The notes under the pieces: generated by a model
Databases searched by the model: none
Seen by the model: the letters and a program-made list of their open reading frames with translations, nothing else
Told to the model about the DNA's origin: nothing
NCBI GenBank assembly: GCA_013824615.1
Contig: PNOC01000006.1
Span: 1-64,000, forward strand
Source: Thermodesulfovibrio sp.
GTDB taxonomy: Bacteria > Nitrospirota > Thermodesulfovibrionia > Thermodesulfovibrionales > UBA6898
Reading direction: 5' to 3'
Length of the DNA stretch: 64,000 nucleotides
Position numbers and translations under genes: made by a program
In this document: positions 24,383 through 33,831 of the stretch, one piece after another
Numbering within the stretch: position 1 is the stretch's first letter
Layout: every line of letters starts with the position of its first letter

Positions 24383-25288
24383 ATGAAGAGAGACTTTCTT
24401 ACCTTATGGGATATATCGCCGGAAGAACTGGAACAGCTTATGGAACGGGCCCTCAGTATGAAAGCCGGCCGTGAGCGCACCACGGCACCGCTGACCGGAA
24501 AAAGCATAGGCCTTCTCTTTGAAAAGCCCTCGACCCGCACCCGCGTCTCGTTCGAAGTCGGCATTTACCAGCTGGGCGGTCAGGCCGTCTGCATGAGTCC
24601 CGCTGACCTGCAGCTCGGCCGCGGGGAAACGATCCCTGACACAGCCCGGACACTATCACGTTATCTCAGTGCGGTTGTAATCAGGACCTCGGCCCACGAC
24701 CGCCTGGAGGCCTTTGCCCAGGAGGCATCGATTCCGGTGATCAATGGTCTGAGCGATACGCATCATCCCTGTCAGGCTCTCGCAGACCTGATGACGATCC
24801 GGGAAAAAAAGGGCCAGCTCAAGGGGCTGAAGGTCGCCTTTGTGGGCGATGGAAATAACGTCTGCAATTCGCTCATTGAAGCTGCCTCCCGGATGCAGTT
24901 CAGCCTGGCCATCGCCTGTCCTGAGGGCTTTGACCCTGCCCCTGACATACTCGCAAGGGCACGAGCTTCCAGCCGGAGCGAGATTGCCGTCATGAGAGAC
25001 CCTATGGCAGCTGCTGCTGCGGCCGATGTCATCTACACGGATGTATGGGTAAGTATGGGACAGGAACAGAGCGCGGCAGAGAAGAAAGCCAGTTTCAAAA
25101 ACTACCAGATCAACCACAACCTGTTGACAAATGCAAAAAACGATGTAATTGTCCTGCATTGCCTTCCTGCCCATCGAGGCGAAGAGATCACGGATGATGT
25201 TCTGGACGGTCCCCACAGTGCGGTCTTTGACCAGGCGGAAAACCGGCTGCATGCACAAAAGGCCCTGCTTGAAATGCTCGTCACGTAA
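24383..25288 (+). CDS. argF: Ornithine carbamoyltransferase
   Basis: Forms citrulline from ornithine and carbamoyl phosphate; 301 residues. The carbamoyl-phosphate site EKPSTRTRVSFEVG, the HHPCQALADLMTI motif, FVGDGNNVCNSLIEA and the ornithine-site loop HCLPAHRGEEIT are all intact. It is preceded by TAGGAGAGCAG and co-transcribed with argD. The signalling gene that follows starts nine bases later and may share the transcript. Confidence 0.96.
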   Translation: MKRDFLTLWDISPEELEQLMERALSMKAGRERTTAPLTGKSIGLLFEKPSTRTRVSFEVGIYQLGGQAVCMSPADLQLGRGETIPDTARTLSRYLSAVVIRTSAHDRLEAFAQEASIPVINGLSDTHHPCQALADLMTIREKKGQLKGLKVAFVGDGNNVCNSLIEAASRMQFSLAIACPEGFDPAPDILARARASSRSEIAVMRDPMAAAAAADVIYTDVWVSMGQEQSAAEKKASFKNYQINHNLLTNAKNDVIVLHCLPAHRGEEITDDVLDGPHSAVFDQAENRLHAQKALLEMLVT

Positions 25289-25297
25289 ACTTGCCCC

Positions 25298-26290
25298 ATG
25301 ATAATCCCTCAGGGAATACCGGAAGATAAAAAACCTTCGATTCTGGTCGTGGATGACCTGCCGATGAATCTGGAGGTTATGGAAGGTCTCCTGTATAAGG
25401 AGGGATACCGGGTCACTACAGCACTCAGTGCTGTTGAAGCCCTTGATGTCATGTCCCGCAACCAGATGGATATGGCAATACTCGATGTCATGATGCCGGG
25501 CATGAATGGCTTTGAACTCTGCCAGAAAATCAAGACGCAGTGCGGCAACACTTTTTTCCCGGTAATACTGGTAACGGCTCTTGATGAACTCAAGGACAAG
25601 ATCACCGGGCTTGAGGCAGGAGCTGATGACTTCCTGACAAAGCCTTTCCATACGATTGAACTGACAACAAAAATCCGTTCGCTGCTGAGACTACGCAAAC
25701 TCCAGGGAGAACTGGACCACTCTGAAGACATTATCCTGACCCTGGCAATCGCCATTGAGGCAAAGGATCTGTATACCAAGGGACATTCTGAACGGGTCGG
25801 TACGCTTTCGATGGAATTTGCTTCCTTTCTGGGGCTGCCTGAAGACGACCGGCACCTGCTCTTTAAGGCAGGCGTGCTGCACGATATCGGAAAAATCGGG
25901 GTAGACAATCAACTGCTGCATAAAACAGGAGACCTGCTCACCAGCGAACTGAAGACGATCAAGGAGCATGTCCTGATAGGGGAGACCATCTGTTTTCCGC
26001 TCAATTCTGCACGGCTCATGCTGCCGGTGATACGCCATCATCATGAACGGTGGGACGGAAGAGGTTTTCCGGACGGCCTGAAAGGCGAAGAAATACCGTT
26101 TTTCGCCCGGATTATAGCAATCACCGACACCTTTGATGCCATGGTATCCGTGCGGCCTTACCGGGCGCCGTATACCGTAGCTGAAGCCGTCTCAATTATG
26201 GGCCGGGAGCGGAACGACGGACAATGGGACCCGTGGCTGATAGACCGCTTCGTCGAGCTGATGAAGGACCACAGGGAATTTATTCTATGA
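25298..26290 (+). CDS. HD-GYP response regulator (c-di-GMP phosphodiesterase type)
   Basis: Protein of 330 residues: receiver (15-130; ILVVDDLPMNLEVMEGLLY, phospho-Asp in MAILDVMMPGMNG, Lys in DFLTKPFHTIEL) followed by an HD-GYP domain (about 145-325). The catalytic signature is complete: AGVLHDIGKIGVDNQLL (HD), LPVIRHHHERWDGRGFPDGLKG (HHE then GxGYP-like GRGFP) and IIAITDTFDAMVS. The GYP triad is GFP here, a common variant. Its stop overlaps the ATG of the large hybrid kinase (ATGA), so both act together. Confidence 0.9.
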   Translation: MIIPQGIPEDKKPSILVVDDLPMNLEVMEGLLYKEGYRVTTALSAVEALDVMSRNQMDMAILDVMMPGMNGFELCQKIKTQCGNTFFPVILVTALDELKDKITGLEAGADDFLTKPFHTIELTTKIRSLLRLRKLQGELDHSEDIILTLAIAIEAKDLYTKGHSERVGTLSMEFASFLGLPEDDRHLLFKAGVLHDIGKIGVDNQLLHKTGDLLTSELKTIKEHVLIGETICFPLNSARLMLPVIRHHHERWDGRGFPDGLKGEEIPFFARIIAITDTFDAMVSVRPYRAPYTVAEAVSIMGRERNDGQWDPWLIDRFVELMKDHREFIL

Positions 26291-29200
26291 CCGTAACGAA
26301 AAAAGATCTTTGGAATATTTACCAGAACGGCCTCTCGCTTACTTCGGCGAAATCGCTGCAGAGCGTGCTGGCCGCAACCCTCGAAAAAGCCCTGCTCCTT
26401 ACTGAGGTGCCGGCCGGCAGTATCGCCCTGAGGGAGCGCAACGAAATGATTATGGCAGCGGCAGCCGGCTTCAGTTCCTCGATCAATGATCTCACGCGCT
26501 GGAAATTGCGCGACGGCGGTCTTACCGCCCATATCATGTCCTGCAGGGAGATCGTCGAGATACCGGACCTTTCAAAAGAGACACGGTTTGACGGAAGGCC
26601 TCTGCTGGATGCAGGGGTGCGCGCCCTGCTGGCCTGTCCGCTGAGATTGAACGGGGATATCGTCGGCATTCTCTATCTGGATGACTTCAGACCGCGCAAG
26701 TTCGCTGAGCGACACAAGGACCTCATCCTCCTTTTCGCCATGCAGGCTGCACAGGCGATTGATAAGTTCAGAATTCTCGATGAGCTCTACCGGGTCATCG
26801 GGGATCTCGACGAAAAAACAGCTTATCTGAAAAACGTGCTGGACGATTCTCAGGACATGATCATGACCACAGACTCAGACGGCACTATTGTAGAGATTTC
26901 CCGCGGCGGAGAACGCATCCTCGGCTATCACCGGGACGAAATTATCGGCCTGCAGGCCGCCGGCTTCTATCTCGACCCGGAGGAGCGGTCAAGAATTGTT
27001 GAAGTCCTGAAAAACAGGAATGCAGTTTACAATTATGAAACCAGGCTTCTCAGGAAAGACGGCTCTCCGGTTGATATCAACCTGACCATTTCCCAGCTCA
27101 GGAACACGACTGGCAGGGTTATCGGGACCGTCGGTGTCAGCAAGGACATCACGGAGGCGAAAAAGCTCAGGGACGAGCTCAGGATCATGAACAATGAACT
27201 CAAGGAACTGAATATGCGTCTTGAGGACAAAGTCATCGAACGGACCCGTGATCTTGAGAAAAGCAATACTGAGCTGATCAAGTCCAACCAGATTAAGGCC
27301 CGCTTCATTTCAAATATGAGCCATGAACTCAGGACTCCGTTAAACTCGATCCTCGGGTTTTCGGAGATACTTCTTGAAAAAACCTTCGGAGACCTTAATG
27401 ATAAGCAGAGCCGGCATGTGACCAACATCTCCTCGTCGGGCAAACATCTTCTCCAGCTGGTCAATAATATTCTGGATCTTGCAAAAATAGAGGCCGGAAA
27501 GATTGACCTCTTTTATGAAGACTTCGATGTGCAGCAGGCTTTAAGTGAAGTATCCATGATCATGAACTCGCTTGCCGCAAGGAAAAACATTCAGATACAG
27601 ACCGACATCTCTGCGGAGACGGGGACTTTTCATGCAGACAAGGTGAAGTTCAAGCAGATTCTCTACAACCTGATTTCAAACGCCATCAAGTTTACCCCGG
27701 CCGGTGGAGAACTCGGAATCACGGTAGCCTCGCTCGAAAACAGGGCTTCCCTCCTCCCCTGGGCACTGGAAGGTCAGCAGTTTCTGCAGGTTACCGTCTG
27801 GGACAAGGGAATCGGCATAAAGCCGGAGGACACTGAGCGGATATTCGAAGAGTTTGAACAGGCAGATTCCACGATGGCGCGTAATTTTGAAGGGACCGGA
27901 CTCGGGCTGGCGCTGACAAAAAAACTGATAGACCTGCACGGGGGGCAGATAACGCTCCGGAGTGTCTACGGGGAAGGCAGTGAGTTCACCTTTTATCTCC
28001 CCCGGATCAACGCTGACGAAACAAATATGGAGACGGAGGAATTCATGCCCTTGCGGGACGCGTTCCCCTGGCTGACGGAGGAGGCCCCCCTTGTCCTGGT
28101 AGTCGAAGATGATCTGCCGACCTCGGAAATTCTCACCATACATATCACAAAGGCCGGATACCGCGTTGTCCATGCCTATGACGGCGTTGAAGCCATAGCC
28201 AAGGCAAAGGAATTGAGGCCTTTTCTTATCACCCTGGATGTAATGCTCCCCCGGAAAGACGGATGGGAAGTCCTGCAGACCCTCAAGGCAGACCCGGAGA
28301 CAGGCACCATACCGGTCATTATTCATTCTATGATAGACAACAAGGACCTCGCCTTTGCTCTCGGGGCCTCGGATTACCTTCTGAAACCGATCGACAAAAC
28401 AGCGCTGCTCAGCAAGATGAGTGAACTGGCTTTGTCTACCCGCAGAAGCAATCTGCCCACCTCCATCCTCCTGATATCCTCTGATGCGGAAATGCAGGAG
28501 CAGATACATAAAATGTCTATCACGAACGGCTTTCTCTTTGATACGGCACACGGGCAGGCCGAAGGGCTTGAACGTGCTGCAGTCACCAAGCCGCACATTA
28601 TTATGATCGATCTCAGCACAAGCGGCTTCGGAGCAATCAATGCGATCAGGAACAATGCGGCAACCATGGACATCCCCGTTTTTGCGCTTACCAATAAAGA
28701 CCTCTCCATTACCGAACGTCAGGATCTGACCGGGCAGATAGAACGGATACTGAAAAAAGACGCTCTGACCGAAAATGACCTGGTCAGACACCTGAAAGAC
28801 CTTGAAGTGCTTCACCCGAGGCGGGCCGGGCTGGTCGATGAACTCACCGGGCTCTTCAACCACCGATATCTGCAACTCAGGCTGGCCCAGGAGGTGAGCA
28901 GAGCGCTCCGTTACAGGAATCCGTTGACACTGCTGCTGCTGGATGTGGACAACTTCGGCCACTATGTCCAGCACAAAGGTCAGTATCACGGGAATCTGGT
29001 ATTGAAAAAAATTGCAGACCTGATACAGCGGAGCATCCGGGGCTCTGACGTCCTGGTCAGAAACGGCGGGGACGCCTTCAGCGTCATTTTGTCGAACACA
29101 TCACTCGCATCAGGAATCACGCTGGGGAAGCGTTTTAATGCTATCATTGCAGACTATCCTTTTCTCTTTGAAGAGATACAGAGCAGGGGCAAAATAACCG

Positions 29201-29331
29201 TAAGTGTCGGGATTGCATCTCTGCAGGACCAGTCGACAGAGGAACTGATGCGCTGTGCCGAGACCGCACTGTCGGTGGCGTTACAGAAAGGCGGCAACAT
29301 GGTTGAGGTATTCGAAAATGCTGGACAATAA
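26287..29331 (+). CDS. Multidomain hybrid histidine kinase: GAF-PAS-HisKA-HATPase-REC-(REC)-GGDEF-like
   Basis: Protein of 1014 residues from ATG 26287. Domains in order: GAF (about 20-170; SVLAATLEKALLLTEVPAGS), PAS (about 185-300; DDSQDMIMTTDSDGTIVEISR), coiled coil, HisKA (FISNMSHELRTPLNSILGFSE), HATPase (NLISNAIKFTPAGGE, GTGLGLALTKKLIDLHGG), receiver (VLVVEDDLPTSEILTIHITK, LITLDVMLPRKDG), a weak second receiver (ILLISSDAEMQEQ) and a GGDEF domain (DELTGLFNHRYLQLRL). The signature is GGDAF at 927-931: the second acidic residue is Ala, so cyclase activity is doubtful. It is coupled to the HD-GYP gene upstream; together they look like a c-di-GMP control module. Confidence 0.87.
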   Translation: MTVTKKDLWNIYQNGLSLTSAKSLQSVLAATLEKALLLTEVPAGSIALRERNEMIMAAAAGFSSSINDLTRWKLRDGGLTAHIMSCREIVEIPDLSKETRFDGRPLLDAGVRALLACPLRLNGDIVGILYLDDFRPRKFAERHKDLILLFAMQAAQAIDKFRILDELYRVIGDLDEKTAYLKNVLDDSQDMIMTTDSDGTIVEISRGGERILGYHRDEIIGLQAAGFYLDPEERSRIVEVLKNRNAVYNYETRLLRKDGSPVDINLTISQLRNTTGRVIGTVGVSKDITEAKKLRDELRIMNNELKELNMRLEDKVIERTRDLEKSNTELIKSNQIKARFISNMSHELRTPLNSILGFSEILLEKTFGDLNDKQSRHVTNISSSGKHLLQLVNNILDLAKIEAGKIDLFYEDFDVQQALSEVSMIMNSLAARKNIQIQTDISAETGTFHADKVKFKQILYNLISNAIKFTPAGGELGITVASLENRASLLPWALEGQQFLQVTVWDKGIGIKPEDTERIFEEFEQADSTMARNFEGTGLGLALTKKLIDLHGGQITLRSVYGEGSEFTFYLPRINADETNMETEEFMPLRDAFPWLTEEAPLVLVVEDDLPTSEILTIHITKAGYRVVHAYDGVEAIAKAKELRPFLITLDVMLPRKDGWEVLQTLKADPETGTIPVIIHSMIDNKDLAFALGASDYLLKPIDKTALLSKMSELALSTRRSNLPTSILLISSDAEMQEQIHKMSITNGFLFDTAHGQAEGLERAAVTKPHIIMIDLSTSGFGAINAIRNNAATMDIPVFALTNKDLSITERQDLTGQIERILKKDALTENDLVRHLKDLEVLHPRRAGLVDELTGLFNHRYLQLRLAQEVSRALRYRNPLTLLLLDVDNFGHYVQHKGQYHGNLVLKKIADLIQRSIRGSDVLVRNGGDAFSVILSNTSLASGITLGKRFNAIIADYPFLFEEIQSRGKITVSVGIASLQDQSTEELMRCAETALSVALQKGGNMVEVFENAGQ

Positions 29332-30994
29332 TAATAGTATGAATAATGCACTCTCCGTCATTCCTCTGGGCGGGCTCGAAGAAATCGGGCTCAATATGAC
29401 TGTTCTCGAATACGGCGAGGATATGATCGTCATTGACGCCGGCCTCATGTTCCCCGAAGAGGGCATGCTCGGTATTGACTACGTAATACCCGACTTCACC
29501 TACATTCTCGAAAACAGGGAGAAACTCAGAGGTATTTTTCTGACACATGGGCATGAAGATCACACCGGAGCCCTCCCCTTTCTCCTGAAGGAGCTGACCG
29601 TACCGGTCTACGGCACACCGCTCACTATCGGACTCGTCAGGGAAAAGCTCGTTGAACACAATCTCCAGAACGTGGAACTCGTTTCGGTGCGGCCGAGGGA
29701 AATTGTGACCCTCGGGGCCTTTATTGTTGAATTTCTCCGCGTAACACACAGCATTGTGGACGGCGTTGGGTTCGGGATAACGACCCCCGAGGGCCGCATA
29801 GTCCATACCGGCGATTTCAAGATCGACCCCACCCCGGTTGACGGCCAGCTGATGGACTTCCATAAATTCACCGAATACGGGGAGAAGGGGACGATTCTTC
29901 TCATGTCCGACAGCACCAATGCTGAGAAGGGCGGTTTCACTTTTTCGGAAAAAGAGGTCAGACGCGCCTTCGAACGGATATTTTCACAGGCAGAAGGGAG
30001 AATTATCATTGCCACGTTCGCCTCGAATATCCACCGGATACAGCAGGCGATCGACGTTGCAGCTATGTTCAACCGGAAGGTCATCCTCTCGGGCAGGAGT
30101 CTCATTTCGAACACGCAGATCGCCCTGGATCTCGGGTATCTCAGGATCCCTGAAAATCTCTGGCTGAGGCTTGAGGATCTTAAGAAGCTCAATGACAATG
30201 AAGCGGTGATCATCACAACGGGGAGCCAGGGAGAACCGATGAGCGCCCTCTCCCGCATTGCCGTAGGCGAACATAAGCAGATCAAGGTCAAGGAAGGCGA
30301 TGTCGTCATCCTGTCGGCCAAGATGATTCCGGGCAATGAACGGGCGATCGGCAGAATTATCAATCACCTGTTCCGGCGTGGTGCAGACGTAATCTATGAT
30401 AAGGTTTCGGAAATTCATGTCTCGGGCCATGCCTCGAAGGAGGAATTAAAGCTGATGCTGAATCTGGTACGGCCAAAATACTTCATGCCGATACACGGCG
30501 AATACCGCCACAAGGTCTACCATGCACGCCTGGCCGAAAAAACCGGTATTGAGAAGTCTGATATCTTTCTGCTCGAAAACGGCGAGGTACTGGAGATCGC
30601 CGGGGGTGTCGCTGCAAAAAACGGAAAGGTATCGTCCGGCCGAATCTATGTCGATGGAAAGGGTGTGGGAGATGTCGAAGAAATGGTGCTGCGTGACCGG
30701 CGGCGGCTTGCCCATGACGGCATCGTCCTGATCATTATCGGCATCGAGAAGATCACCGGAGATATTGTCTCGGGCCCTGATATTATCTCCCGTGGCTTTG
30801 TTTTTGAAGATGCCTCCCAGGACGTGATTAACGATGTCAGGGAACTGGTCTATGTAAGCATCAAGAAGCTCGACAATGAAATCATAGCCGACCGGGAACT
30901 GCTTCAGGCAAAGATCAGGTCCATACTTAAAAAATATCTGCGCAATACCATGGACAGAATGCCGATGATCCTGCCGATCATTTTTGAAATATAG
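29318..30994 (+). CDS. rnj: Ribonuclease J
   Basis: Metallo-beta-lactamase/beta-CASP endo- and 5'-exoribonuclease for mRNA decay and rRNA processing. From ATG 29318 (GAGG nine bases before) it has 558 residues, the family length; 29339 is a later candidate start. Zinc motifs HGHEDHTGALPF and VHTGDFKID, the beta-CASP motifs (SDSTNAEKGGF, TGSQGEPMSALSRIA) and HVSGHASKEELK with PIHGEYRHK are intact. The start overlaps the kinase end by 14 bases, although the functions are unrelated. Confidence 0.95.
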   Translation: MLDNNNSMNNALSVIPLGGLEEIGLNMTVLEYGEDMIVIDAGLMFPEEGMLGIDYVIPDFTYILENREKLRGIFLTHGHEDHTGALPFLLKELTVPVYGTPLTIGLVREKLVEHNLQNVELVSVRPREIVTLGAFIVEFLRVTHSIVDGVGFGITTPEGRIVHTGDFKIDPTPVDGQLMDFHKFTEYGEKGTILLMSDSTNAEKGGFTFSEKEVRRAFERIFSQAEGRIIIATFASNIHRIQQAIDVAAMFNRKVILSGRSLISNTQIALDLGYLRIPENLWLRLEDLKKLNDNEAVIITTGSQGEPMSALSRIAVGEHKQIKVKEGDVVILSAKMIPGNERAIGRIINHLFRRGADVIYDKVSEIHVSGHASKEELKLMLNLVRPKYFMPIHGEYRHKVYHARLAEKTGIEKSDIFLLENGEVLEIAGGVAAKNGKVSSGRIYVDGKGVGDVEEMVLRDRRRLAHDGIVLIIIGIEKITGDIVSGPDIISRGFVFEDASQDVINDVRELVYVSIKKLDNEIIADRELLQAKIRSILKKYLRNTMDRMPMILPIIFEI

Positions 30995-31200
30995 AATCGG
31001 TTTAGTTCAAAGCAGCACCGCCACTGTCCAATAATTATGCCTGTACTGCAACTGCATAAAAGCATATAATACAAGGCATATACCGTTATGGGAATACGGA
31101 TCATTAATAAGTTTATTGACGTTGTGCTGCATCCCGGGGAAAAGATGCTATTCGGGGATTCGGGCAACCCTTTGGGAAGGAAGCCGGTAATACGTCTGCA

Positions 31201-33210
31201 ATGCCTCTGAGAAAGAACCTCACCAGGGTTATAAGCATTCTTGCCGGGATGGTCCTTGCGCTTATTGTGATCATCTTTCCCATAGGCTATTTCCTGAACT
31301 CTTCACGCTATTTTGCCGGCAGCCTTGAGACCGCTGTAGACGGCATGGCCAACAGCATGACGCAGCTTATCATCGAAAACCCTGAGTTATGGCAGTATGA
31401 ACAGTTGCGGATCGAGGCCCTGCTGCAGGCCCCTTCCCAGAGAGACTATCAGGAAGAGAGACGGGTGGTCAATCTGAAGAATGAACTGCTGGCCGAAGTC
31501 TCCGATCGTCCGGCGGTGCCGGTAATGGTTCGGTCTGCGAAACTCTATGATGCGGGAGTCGTTGTCGGCAGGGTTGAAATATCCCGCTCTCTCCGTCCTC
31601 TGGTCATGCGAAGCGGGCAGATTGGACTGTTCATGCTGCCACTCGGGATTATTGCCTTTCTGGTCCTGCATACGCTGCCGATCCGGGCCATGGCCAGGGC
31701 TGAACAGGCCTTGCGCCAGTCTGAGGAAAAATACCGTGATCTTTTCGAAAATGCCAATGATGCCATATTTATTGTCGACGCGGATCTTTGCTACCGAGAG
31801 GTAAATAATAAAGGGATTGAACTCCTGGGCTATTCAAAACAGGAACTGCTCACCATGCGGATCCCGGACCTGATACCGCCTGAACAGCTTTCCCGGTCCG
31901 CAGGTGAGTTCAACAAGTTGCTGGACAGCGGCAGCTATGAGAAATTTACAGGACACGTGATCAGAAAAGACAGGAGCATCCTTAATGTGGAAGTGAGTTC
32001 CTCAGCCATTATTGAAAATGGCTCCGTGGTGGGTTCACGGGACATTATGAGAGACATTACCGAACGGCTGAAGATGGAAGATGAACTCCTGAAATCCCAG
32101 AAGCTGGAATCACTCGGCATATTGGCGGGTGGGATAGCACATGATTTCAACAATCTCCTGACCGGCATTCTGGGCAATATCTCGATTGCACTGCTGCACG
32201 TTGACAGGCAGGACAAAGCCTACGTTCGGCTGGCAGAAGCAGAGAAAGCTTCCCTGCGAGCGAAAAATCTGGCCCAGCAGCTTCTCACCTTCTCGGTCGG
32301 TGGCGAGCCTATTAAGAAAACCGTGCTGATCAACAACCTCATCAGTGAGTCTGCACTGTTTTCACTCCGGGGAGCACCGGTGAAATGCACGTTTTCCATT
32401 CCGGATGACCTCCTGCCTGTTGAAGTCGATGAAGGCCAGATCAACCAGGTCATTAACAATCTGGTCATTAACGCCGTGCAGGCATCACCGGCAGGAGGGA
32501 CAATACATATCACTGCTAAAAATGTCTTTCCGGATAGGACCAGTGAACTCTCTCTTAACTCCGGACAATACGTCCGCATTGATGTGCAGGATTCCGGTAT
32601 GGGAATTCTGAAAGAACACCTCACCAGAATATTCGATCCGTTCTTTTCGACAAAGCAGCACGGCAGCGGGCTGGGACTGGCAACCGCTTATTCAATAGTC
32701 AAAAAGCACGGAGGCCTCATAACCGTTGAATCGGAACTGGCTGCCGGCGCAACGTTTCACGTCTATCTGCCGGTCTCAGATAAAGAGCTTTCGGTCACCA
32801 GCATCGAAGACGGGCAGCTGCTGCACGGAAAGGGGAACATTCTGGTAATGGATGATGAGGAAATCATCAGGGATGTAGCCGGGGAGATGCTGAAAGAGAT
32901 GGGTTATGACGTTGAGGTTGCCTGCGACGGGATGCAGGCCATCGAGGCCTTTACCCTGGCCAGAAAATCGGGAATGCCGTTTGGCGTGGTAATCCTCGAT
33001 ATTACTGTTCCCGGAGGACTCGGCGGGCAACAAACGCTGGAGAGGCTTATTGAAATTGACCCACACGTCAGGGCAATTGTTTCGAGCGGCTATTCCCACG
33101 ATCCGATTATGTCGGACTACCGGAAGTATGGGTTCAAAGGTGTTGCTGCGAAGCCGTACCGGATTAAGGAACTCGGCGATACCATCGCTGCGGTAATGCA
33201 GAACGTTTAA
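31201..33210 (+). CDS. Membrane PAS hybrid histidine kinase with C-terminal receiver
   Basis: Protein of 669 residues. An N-terminal membrane helix (9-31), a short extracytoplasmic part (about 32-140) and a second helix (about 141-160) are followed by PAS (175-295; EEKYRDLFENANDAIFIVD), a DHp helix of the NtrB type (GGIAHDFNNLLTGILGNIS), HATPase (NNLVINAVQASPAGGTIHI, GSGLGLATAYSIVKKHGG) and a receiver (NILVMDDEEIIRDVAGEML, VVILDITVPGGLGG, Lys in VAAKPYRIKEL). The sensor part is unrecognised. A 41-codon reading frame (31088-31210) overlaps its start, with no support as a gene. Confidence 0.9.
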   Translation: MPLRKNLTRVISILAGMVLALIVIIFPIGYFLNSSRYFAGSLETAVDGMANSMTQLIIENPELWQYEQLRIEALLQAPSQRDYQEERRVVNLKNELLAEVSDRPAVPVMVRSAKLYDAGVVVGRVEISRSLRPLVMRSGQIGLFMLPLGIIAFLVLHTLPIRAMARAEQALRQSEEKYRDLFENANDAIFIVDADLCYREVNNKGIELLGYSKQELLTMRIPDLIPPEQLSRSAGEFNKLLDSGSYEKFTGHVIRKDRSILNVEVSSSAIIENGSVVGSRDIMRDITERLKMEDELLKSQKLESLGILAGGIAHDFNNLLTGILGNISIALLHVDRQDKAYVRLAEAEKASLRAKNLAQQLLTFSVGGEPIKKTVLINNLISESALFSLRGAPVKCTFSIPDDLLPVEVDEGQINQVINNLVINAVQASPAGGTIHITAKNVFPDRTSELSLNSGQYVRIDVQDSGMGILKEHLTRIFDPFFSTKQHGSGLGLATAYSIVKKHGGLITVESELAAGATFHVYLPVSDKELSVTSIEDGQLLHGKGNILVMDDEEIIRDVAGEMLKEMGYDVEVACDGMQAIEAFTLARKSGMPFGVVILDITVPGGLGGQQTLERLIEIDPHVRAIVSSGYSHDPIMSDYRKYGFKGVAAKPYRIKELGDTIAAVMQNV

Positions 33211-33211
33211 T

Positions 33212-33739
33212 ATGACCGGGTTTGATATAGTAGTTCTTTCGGTCATCGGGATAACCGTGGCCCTGGGACTCTGGAAAGGACTTGTGATCCAGATCTTCGG
33301 CCTGGCCGGACTGATTTCAGGCTATATACTATCGGTCAGATATTACCTGAGCGTTGCAAGGCTGCTGCCGGATATAAGTCAGGGGACCGCCAAAATTGCG
33401 GGATTTCTCGTCATCTTTATAGCCAGCATCATTGCTGCCTTTATCCTCGGCAGACTGCTTGAGAAGCTTATGAAACTTGCCGGACTCGGCTGGGCAAACA
33501 GGCTGTTAGGAGGAGTGCTTGGACTGCTAAAGGGAACGTTGATCGTCTCGGTAATTCTGGTCGTCCTGGTGGCCTTCCTTCCTTCCGATTCCGGCATATT
33601 GAAACAGTCGGTCACCGTACCATATCTCGTCTCGGTCACGAGGCTGCTTGGCGCAGCCATCCCCGAGGATATCAAGGCAAAATATAAAAGCAGGATGGAG
33701 CTGTTCAGGCTGATGAAAAAGACCGGGGAAGAAGAGTAA
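33212..33739 (+). CDS. CvpA family membrane protein
   Basis: Protein of 175 residues with four hydrophobic segments (DIVVLSVIGITVALGLWKG, IFGLAGLISGYILSV, IAGFLVIFIASIIAAFILG, LLKGTLIVSVILVVLVAF), the CvpA/colicin V production fold. Family members take part in envelope homeostasis; the exact role is unknown. Its ATG begins one base after the kinase stop, so they share a transcript, which ends at the strong terminator at 33781. Confidence 0.86.
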   Translation: MTGFDIVVLSVIGITVALGLWKGLVIQIFGLAGLISGYILSVRYYLSVARLLPDISQGTAKIAGFLVIFIASIIAAFILGRLLEKLMKLAGLGWANRLLGGVLGLLKGTLIVSVILVVLVAFLPSDSGILKQSVTVPYLVSVTRLLGAAIPEDIKAKYKSRMELFRLMKKTGEEE

Positions 33740-33774
33740 GTTAGGGCTATCCGGGGACACGCTACCTGTCCACA

Positions 33775-33812
33775 TAAAAAAAGCCCCTGCTCATCGGAGC
33801 AGGGGCTTTTGC
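33775..33812. terminator. Bidirectional terminator between cvpA and the acs operon
   Basis: AAGCCCCTGCTC-ATCG-GAGCAGGGGCTT is a perfect 12-base stem at 33781-33808 with an A-run before and T-run after. It closes the cvpA transcript (+) and the acs operon (-), whose last stop is at 33832. Confidence 0.88.
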
Positions 33813-33831
33813 ATACTTACTGCAGTTTCTG

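Noticed and set aside
24656-25651. Long antisense ORF of 331 codons opposite argF and the HD-GYP gene
   Set aside because: It has no domain-like sequence and lies wholly on the reverse of two well-supported genes.
27676-28989. Antisense ORF of 437 codons opposite the large hybrid kinase
   Set aside because: Composition is that of a reverse-frame shadow; the kinase domains on the plus strand are unambiguous.
31088-31210. Small ORF of 40 residues before the PAS hybrid kinase
   Set aside because: Weak ribosome site and no similarity I recognise; too short to support without comparison.
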